64,000 nucleotides of DNA, from the NCBI RefSeq assembly GCF_024436175.1, contig NZ_JANFQP010000001.1:248001-312000 (forward strand). The letters run 5' to 3'. This document shows positions 58,770 to 64,000 of the stretch, one piece after another (position 1 is the stretch's first letter; the number at the start of each line of letters is the position of its first letter). Below the pieces are notes generated by a model, which was not told the DNA's origin, did not search any database, and saw only the letters and a program-made list of their open reading frames with translations. Origin of the DNA: Kaistella montana (GTDB taxonomy: Bacteria; Bacteroidota; Bacteroidia; Flavobacteriales; Weeksellaceae). The position numbers and the translations under genes were made by a program.

Positions 58770-60038
58770 ATGAAACCCAGTGTGATTTCTATAGTTCTTG
58801 GTGGTGGCAGGGGAACTCGACTGTTTCCATTAACTTATTCGCGTTCGAAACCCGCAGTGCCTATTGCCGGAAAATACAGGTTAGTGGATATTCCGATTTC
58901 CAATTGCCTCAATTCGGGATTTAATAGGATTTTGGTGCTTACTCAGTTCAACTCTGCTTCGCTCAATTCGCATATCAAGAACTCTTATCACTTTGATATC
59001 TTTAGCAAAGGCTTCGTGGATATTCTCGCAGCCGAGCAAAATGTTGAAAATGACCAATGGTATCAAGGTACGGCAGATGCGGTGCGACAGTCGATGAAAC
59101 ACTTGTCAAAATACGAATACGACTATATTTTAATTCTTTCCGGAGATCAACTTTATCAGATGGATTTCCGTGAAATGATTGATTTCCATTGCAAAAATGA
59201 AGGCGATATCACTATTGCGACTATTCCGGTAAATTGCAAAGACGCCCCCGGATTCGGAATTTTAAAGTCGGATGATCAAGGAAACATTACATCTTTTGTT
59301 GAGAAACCATCACACGATATTCTTGAAGATTGGAAATCTGAAGTTTCTGAAAAAAGTAAATCTGAAGGGAAAGAATACCTCGCTTCAATGGGGATTTATG
59401 TGTTCAGTAAAAATGTCCTCAAAAAGATGTTTGAAAATATGCCCGGCGACGATTTCGGGGGAGAGTTGATTCCAAATGCTTTAGGAACCTATAAAACATT
59501 GAGTTTTCAATACGATGGATACTGGACTGATATCGGTACGATTGATTCTTTCTTCGATGCCAATATCGATTTGACCAGAGATTTTCCTCATTTTAATCTA
59601 TTTAGCAATGCGCCGATCTACACCAGAGCGAGAATGTTGCCTCCTTCTAAAATTCTCGGTTCTTATGTGAGCAAAGCGATTTTCGGAGATGGATGTATTG
59701 TAATGGCCGATAAAATAGAAAATTCAATTGTAGGAAACCGAAGCCGCATCGACAAAGGAAGTACATTGATGGATACCTACATGATGGGAGCAGATTTCTA
59801 TCAGGATACCAAAGATATTGTAGCGAATGATCAACATGGGGTGCCTAATTTGGGTGTAGGTAAATATTGCTATATCGAGCGAGCCATTCTAGATAAAAAC
59901 TGCTACATCGGCGATAATGTAAGAATTATCGGAGGAAAACATCTTCAAGATGGAGATTTTGAAAGCTATTCCATCAAAGACGGAATTGTGGTCGTAAAGA
60001 AAAACGCAGTCATCCAACCCGGCACAATTATTCCTTAA
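58770..60038 (+). CDS. glgC: Glucose-1-phosphate adenylyltransferase
   Basis: Makes ADP-glucose for glycogen synthesis. The 422-residue protein begins VISIVLGGGRGTRLFPLTYS with the nucleotide-binding loop, then SKPAVPIAGKYRLVDIPISN, ILSGDQLYQMDFREMIDFH, VEKPSHDIL, and a C-terminal left-handed beta-helix domain (ARMLPPSKILGSYVSKAIFGDG). Length is normal. glgA, glgB and glgP are not beside it. The 3' end carries a 14-nt sequence repeated in the following spacer. It lies right of the islet with a long upstream region and no exact -7 box. Confidence 0.95.
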   Translation: MKPSVISIVLGGGRGTRLFPLTYSRSKPAVPIAGKYRLVDIPISNCLNSGFNRILVLTQFNSASLNSHIKNSYHFDIFSKGFVDILAAEQNVENDQWYQGTADAVRQSMKHLSKYEYDYILILSGDQLYQMDFREMIDFHCKNEGDITIATIPVNCKDAPGFGILKSDDQGNITSFVEKPSHDILEDWKSEVSEKSKSEGKEYLASMGIYVFSKNVLKKMFENMPGDDFGGELIPNALGTYKTLSFQYDGYWTDIGTIDSFFDANIDLTRDFPHFNLFSNAPIYTRARMLPPSKILGSYVSKAIFGDGCIVMADKIENSIVGNRSRIDKGSTLMDTYMMGADFYQDTKDIVANDQHGVPNLGVGKYCYIERAILDKNCYIGDNVRIIGGKHLQDGDFESYSIKDGIVVVKKNAVIQPGTIIP

Positions 60039-60068
60039 AATTTTTTTTAGGAAACATCCAACCCGGCA
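60011..60068 (+). repeat. 14-nt direct repeat CATCCAACCCGGCA at the glgC 3' end
   Basis: Copies at 60011-60024 (inside glgC, coding IQPGT) and 60055-60068 (spacer). The second copy supplies the 5' arm of the downstream terminator. Confidence 0.8.
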
Positions 60069-60095
60069 ATATTTTTATTGTCGTGTTTTTTTTGA
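60061..60095 (+). terminator. Probable rho-independent terminator of glgC
   Basis: AACCCGGCAAT / ATTGTCGTGTT stem with one mismatch and one G-U pair, a 5-6 nt T-rich loop, followed by eight T. Confidence 0.7.
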
Positions 60096-60107
60096 AGTGG
60101 TTTTTTG

Positions 60108-60115
60108 TATTTTTG
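60108..60115 (+). promoter_or_regulatory. Putative -7 box (TATTTTTG) 4 nt before the SRPBCC/GyrI-like gene
   Basis: TATTTTTG-CCCC-ATG. A TTTG at 60091-60094 is only 13 nt upstream. The start codon spacing predicts a leaderless mRNA. Confidence 0.42.
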
Positions 60116-60119
60116 CCCC

Positions 60120-61157
60120 ATGCGTTGGTTAAAATTAGGGAGTTTATTGGTGCTTTTTGCGATGGCAGTTTATGCTGTTGCGATGACGTTTGTGGAGGAT
60201 GCAAAAAGCTTTACCATTCAAAAAGAAATTGCTTATCCTGTAGATCGGGTTTTTCCACAGTTTAATAACTTGCAGAATTTCACCCGTTGGAATGCCTTTT
60301 TCTCAGAAGATCAGGATTTCACTTTCGATTATTTCACTCCTTATGAAGGGCAGGGAAGTTCGATGAGTTATCACAACAAAAAAGATGCGGATCAATTCGG
60401 TGATTTCTTCATTCGCTACGAAAACCCTAATCGAACGCTTCGTTACCAACTTTTTGAAGGAAAAAGAAACAATCCTTACCTGATAGATGTGAAGTTCCGT
60501 TCTCAAAACAACAAAACATCGGTTACATGGTACATTCATACTCCAAAACAACCTTTATTGAAGCGGTCGCTGAATTTAATTACTGAAGATTTCATTGCTG
60601 AAAAGATTGATTTAAGCATGAAAAATCTCATGGATGTTCTGGGAAATAAAGTTCAAAAAGAACAACAACTTGAGAATTTGAAATTTGATAGTTTAATGGT
60701 GGAAGAACAACAAGGGCAACTGCTTCTCGGGATCAATGTGAATTCTAAAAATACCAAGGACGCTCTCTTCAAAAATATCGTCATGAATCACAACAAAACC
60801 CTGAATTACATAAAAATGGATTTAGGAAAAAGAAATGACGAATACGGAGAACCTGTGTTAATCACTGATGCAGATAATTTCAAGGATAAAGAGGTTTCTT
60901 ATTACTACGGAATTCCACTTTCGAAAAGAATTGGGGTTTCTGATAATAATTTCAGTTTCAGAACAGTAAATGCTTCCAGAAACTATGTGATTTACTATCG
61001 AGGCAATTATTCCGGGCGCGTCAAGGCGATTCAGCAGCTTCTTTTAAAAGCAAAACACGACACCATGAGAACGGGAGATTTGCAACAAACTTTCCTTGAA
61101 GAGCCAAGCTCCGAAACAAATACACTCTTGAAATTATCGTTGCCGGTTTTTAGATAA
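60120..61157 (+). CDS. Membrane-anchored SRPBCC protein with GyrI/effector-binding-like C-terminal domain
   Basis: 345 residues from ATG 60120 (five upstream open codons rejected). N-terminal helix RWLKLGSLLVLFAMAVYAVA anchors it or acts as a signal. Residues about 30-180 look like an SRPBCC ligand-binding fold (KEIAYPVDRVFPQFNNLQNF, WNAFFSE, TSVTWYIHTP, and a closing helix). The C-terminal about 130 residues resemble a GyrI-like/AraC effector-binding domain (YGIPLSKRIG, NYVIYYRGNYSGRVKAIQQL). The combination suggests ligand sensing or sequestration in the periplasm, but no function is known. It lies between glgC and sucA. Confidence 0.75.
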   Translation: MRWLKLGSLLVLFAMAVYAVAMTFVEDAKSFTIQKEIAYPVDRVFPQFNNLQNFTRWNAFFSEDQDFTFDYFTPYEGQGSSMSYHNKKDADQFGDFFIRYENPNRTLRYQLFEGKRNNPYLIDVKFRSQNNKTSVTWYIHTPKQPLLKRSLNLITEDFIAEKIDLSMKNLMDVLGNKVQKEQQLENLKFDSLMVEEQQGQLLLGINVNSKNTKDALFKNIVMNHNKTLNYIKMDLGKRNDEYGEPVLITDADNFKDKEVSYYYGIPLSKRIGVSDNNFSFRTVNASRNYVIYYRGNYSGRVKAIQQLLLKAKHDTMRTGDLQQTFLEEPSSETNTLLKLSLPVFR

Positions 61158-61211
61158 ATATTTAACTTATTTTTAAAGGGTTTTCGGCTTTAGTACTTCA
61201 CTTTTTTTTGC

Positions 61212-61219
61212 TAAATTTG
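61212..61219 (+). promoter_or_regulatory. Putative -7 box (TAAATTTG) for sucA
   Basis: Exact consensus 36 nt before ATG 61256. Confidence 0.45.
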
Positions 61220-61255
61220 TCTTTTAAATAAAAACCAACAGTTAATCTGTAAATA

Positions 61256-64000
61256 ATGGACAAATTTTCATTTCTGAATGCTGCACATTCGCAGTTAATA
61301 GAAGACTTATACCAACAATATTTAAAATATCCCGATAGTTTAGAGCCTTCCTGGAAAGCATTTTTCCAGGGATTTGATTTTGCATTGGAGAATTATGGCG
61401 ATGAAACTCCGGGAGATAACAACTTTGTAGCTTCGGCTCCGAATGCGGTGCAATTGGCAAACAATGCTGCAGCAAACGGACTAATTCCTGATGATATTCA
61501 AAAGGAATTCAAGGTTTTGAACCTTATTGAGGCATACAGACAAAGAGGTCATCTTTTCACCAATACCAATCCGGTAAGAGAAAGAAGACATTACGAACCT
61601 ACCTTGGCGATTGAAAATTTTGGGCTTTCTCAACAAGATTTGAACAAAAAATTCAACTCTGCTACAGAAACAGGAATGCCTGCTGCCGCAACTTTGCAAG
61701 AGATTATCAATCATTTAGAAAAAATCTATTGCGAATCTATCGGCGTTGAGTATATGCATATCAATAACGTTAAGGAGAAAAACTTCATCAGAGAATGGCT
61801 TCAGGTGAATGAAAATCATGCAAAATTGAATGCTGCAGAGAAAACTGAAATCTTAGGAAAACTCAATCAAGCAGTTGCTTTTGAAAATTATCTTCATACC
61901 AAATTTGTTGGGCAAAAAAGATTTTCCCTCGAAGGTGGCGAGTCTTTGATTCCTGCTTTGGATCAGTTGATTACCCGTTCATCGCAATTGGGTGTTGATG
62001 AGGTCGTTCTCGGAATGGCACACAGAGGTAGATTGAACGTATTGACCAATATTTTCGGAAAATCTTACAAGCAGATTTTCTCAGAATTTGAAGGAAAAGA
62101 ATTTGAAGAAGATGTATTCTCCGGTGATGTGAAATATCACTTGGGTTCATCTAAAAAAATAAAAACTGCTTCCGGCGAGGAGGTTTCTATCAACTTAACG
62201 CCAAACCCTTCCCACCTGGAAACGGTTGCTGCTTTGGTTGAAGGAATTTGCCGTGCGAAAGTAGACGATAAGTATAAAGATTATAAAAAAGTATTACCGA
62301 TCGTTATTCACGGTGACGGAGCGATTGCCGGACAAGGAATTGTGTACGAAATCGCACAAATGATGACTTTGGAAGGTTACAAAACTGGTGGAACGGTTCA
62401 TATTGTTGTGAATAACCAGGTTTCATTTACCACCAATTATTTGGATGCGCGTTCATCAACTTATTGTACCGATATCGCAAAAGTAACCGAATCTCCTGTG
62501 ATGCATGTGAATGCAGATGATGTGGAAGCGGTAGTTCACGCGATTAGATTTGCTGCCGATTTCCGTGCTGAGTTTGGTAAAGATGTGTACATCGATCTTT
62601 TAGGGTACAGAAAATACGGTCACAATGAAGGTGATGAACCAAGATTCACCCAACCGAATTTATACAAATTGATCTCAAAACATAAAAACCCGAGAGAAAT
62701 TTACAAAGAACAACTCATCAAAGAAGGAATTGTTTCTGATGAGGTGCTCAAGAAAATGGAAACCGAATTCAAAACGCTTTTAGATGCTGATTTCGATGCT
62801 TCCAAAGAAATTGCAAAAAACACCATGGATATCTTCATGGCGGAGGACTGGAAACAATATCCGCTTTGCCCGAGAGGAGCTATGCAAAATGCTGTAGATA
62901 CAGGATTTGATCTTGATAAATTGAAAAAACTGGCAGTAGAAATGACTACTTTGCCGGCTGATAAAAAATTCATCAACAAAATTACCCGACTTTTCGAAAA
63001 TCGTTTGAAAATGATCGAAGGCAATTCTTTGGATTGGGCTTTGGGTGAATGGTTGGCGTATGCAACTTTATTAGTTGAAGGCAATAACGTGAGAATTTCT
63101 GGGGAAGATGTGGAAAGAGGAACATTCTCTCACCGTCATGCTGTTGTGAAAACGGAAGATACCGAGGAAGAATATATCCCATTAAGACATATTTCTGAGA
63201 GCCGTTTTGATGTTTACAATTCTCACCTTTCCGAATACGGAGTTTTAGGTTTCGATTATGGATATGCAATGGCTTCACCGAATACATTGACCATTTGGGA
63301 AGCTCAGTTTGGTGATTTTGTGAACGGAGCGCAAATTATTGTTGATCAATATTTAGCCGCTGCAGAAGAAAAATGGAAAGTCCAAAACGGATTGGTAATG
63401 CTTCTTCCGCATGGTTTCGAAGGACAGGGTGCGGAACACTCTTCCGCGAGACTTGAAAGATTCTTAGGTCTTGGTGCAAATGAAAATATGACGGTAGCTA
63501 ATGCGACTACTCCTGCAAACTATTTCCACCTTCTGAGAAGACAAATGAAGTGGAATTTCAGAAAACCTCTTGTTGTAATGACTCCAAAATCATTGCTAAG
63601 ACATCCGCAAGTAGTTTCTCCTCTTGAAGATTTTGCAACAGGAAGCTTCCAACCAATTTTGGATGATGCAACTGCAAATCCTGAAAAAATAGAGAAATTG
63701 GTGCTTTGTTCAGGTAAGATTTACTACGAACTTTTAGCTAAAAAAGAAGAACTAGCTTGCGAAAATATTGCTTTGGTAAGATTAGAGCAACTATATCCAC
63801 TTCAGCAAGATAAGGTAGAGGAAATTTTAAGCAAATATAGCAACAGAAAACAATTGCTTTGGGTACAGGAAGAACCTGAAAATATGGGTGCATGGAATTA
63901 TATTTTACGAAACTTCAGAAAATCCAATATCGATGTAATCGCGCCTGTAGCAAGTGGTTCACCAGCTCCGGGAAGTCATAAAATGTTTGAAAAAAATCAA
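61256..64000 (+). CDS. sucA: 2-oxoglutarate dehydrogenase E1 component, 3' end outside window
   Basis: Thiamine-diphosphate E1 of the TCA-cycle 2-oxoglutarate dehydrogenase complex. 915 codons are present and the gene is almost complete, as family members are about 930 residues. N-terminus MDKFSFLNAAHSQLIEDLYQ, then SLEPSWKAFFQGFDFA, the substrate loop LGMAHRGRLNVLTNIFGKSY, the thiamine motif HGDGAIAGQGIVYEIAQ (GDG at 353-355) ending VVNNQVSFTT, and later GHNEGDEPRFTQP and MLLPHGFEGQGAEHSSARLE. All active-site segments are intact. sucB should follow to the right. Confidence 0.96.
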   Translation, partial: MDKFSFLNAAHSQLIEDLYQQYLKYPDSLEPSWKAFFQGFDFALENYGDETPGDNNFVASAPNAVQLANNAAANGLIPDDIQKEFKVLNLIEAYRQRGHLFTNTNPVRERRHYEPTLAIENFGLSQQDLNKKFNSATETGMPAAATLQEIINHLEKIYCESIGVEYMHINNVKEKNFIREWLQVNENHAKLNAAEKTEILGKLNQAVAFENYLHTKFVGQKRFSLEGGESLIPALDQLITRSSQLGVDEVVLGMAHRGRLNVLTNIFGKSYKQIFSEFEGKEFEEDVFSGDVKYHLGSSKKIKTASGEEVSINLTPNPSHLETVAALVEGICRAKVDDKYKDYKKVLPIVIHGDGAIAGQGIVYEIAQMMTLEGYKTGGTVHIVVNNQVSFTTNYLDARSSTYCTDIAKVTESPVMHVNADDVEAVVHAIRFAADFRAEFGKDVYIDLLGYRKYGHNEGDEPRFTQPNLYKLISKHKNPREIYKEQLIKEGIVSDEVLKKMETEFKTLLDADFDASKEIAKNTMDIFMAEDWKQYPLCPRGAMQNAVDTGFDLDKLKKLAVEMTTLPADKKFINKITRLFENRLKMIEGNSLDWALGEWLAYATLLVEGNNVRISGEDVERGTFSHRHAVVKTEDTEEEYIPLRHISESRFDVYNSHLSEYGVLGFDYGYAMASPNTLTIWEAQFGDFVNGAQIIVDQYLAAAEEKWKVQNGLVMLLPHGFEGQGAEHSSARLERFLGLGANENMTVANATTPANYFHLLRRQMKWNFRKPLVVMTPKSLLRHPQVVSPLEDFATGSFQPILDDATANPEKIEKLVLCSGKIYYELLAKKEELACENIALVRLEQLYPLQQDKVEEILSKYSNRKQLLWVQEEPENMGAWNYILRNFRKSNIDVIAPVASGSPAPGSHKMFEKNQ

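Overview
The window is AT-rich chromosomal DNA from a member of the Flavobacteriia (Bacteroidota), most likely the Chryseobacterium/Kaistella branch of the Weeksellaceae. The evidence is type IX secretion and gliding genes (porU, porV, gldJ), Bacteroidota-restricted families (GSCFA, WbqC-like, DUF5683, DUF6438, DUF2461, large two-part LepB), promoters of the Bacteroidota form TTTG-N17-20-TAnnTTTG, and the near absence of Shine-Dalgarno sequences. Both edges cut genes: an RND efflux adaptor on the left and sucA on the right. I see no complete transposon, prophage, CRISPR array or rRNA operon.

Layout. 1-4.5 kb: efflux adaptor, small membrane protein, Sfp-type phosphopantetheinyl transferase, FUSC membrane protein. 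4.6-13.8 kb: porU-porV (minus) diverging from gldJ-murF (plus), then a Nudix hydrolase and a START-like protein. 13.8-18.8 kb: GldA-like ATPase, tatA, PAP2 phosphatase, polA, YciI-like protein. 18.8-24.6 kb: a small glycan/envelope group (GT2, amidohydrolase, GT-B-like protein, flippase, FkbM methyltransferase). 24.7-36.5 kb: GH13 lipoprotein, thioredoxin-like protein, two DEAD-box helicases, PiT phosphate uptake, polyprenyl synthase, GSCFA, TatD. 36.5-40.2 kb: obg-adk-hpt (minus) diverging from purA. 40.4-49.9 kb: tonB, parAB, DUF5683, dapB, lepB, WbqC-like, S8 protease, lipocalin-like and OmpA lipoproteins. 50.0-53.5 kb: a four-gene operon matching the mycobacterial route from PRPP to polyprenyl-phospho-arabinose (UbiA-type DPPR synthase, DprE1, DprE2, HAD phosphatase). 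53.6-55.4 kb: cysteine desulfurase, thioredoxin, two identical tRNA-Asp genes. 55.5-58.8 kb: an accessory-looking islet with one DUF4838 gene between two repeat-bearing non-coding stretches. 58.8-64 kb: glgC, a START/GyrI-like protein and sucA.

The most interesting points are the complete DprE1/DprE2-type operon in a non-mycobacterial Gram-negative, with Ala where the benzothiazinone-reactive Cys of mycobacterial DprE1 lies; a recurring promoter geometry in which the -7 box ends only 4-5 nt before the start codon, predicting leaderless mRNAs; a hairpin of two perfect inverted DnaA boxes just upstream of parAB; and the repeat-rich islet beside the tRNA-Asp pair.

Start codons were re-examined. 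Several longest open frames begin at TTG or GTG upstream of a better ATG, and coordinates here use the preferred start. Two genes (21293 and 35749) have no reasonable ATG and are called from TTG.
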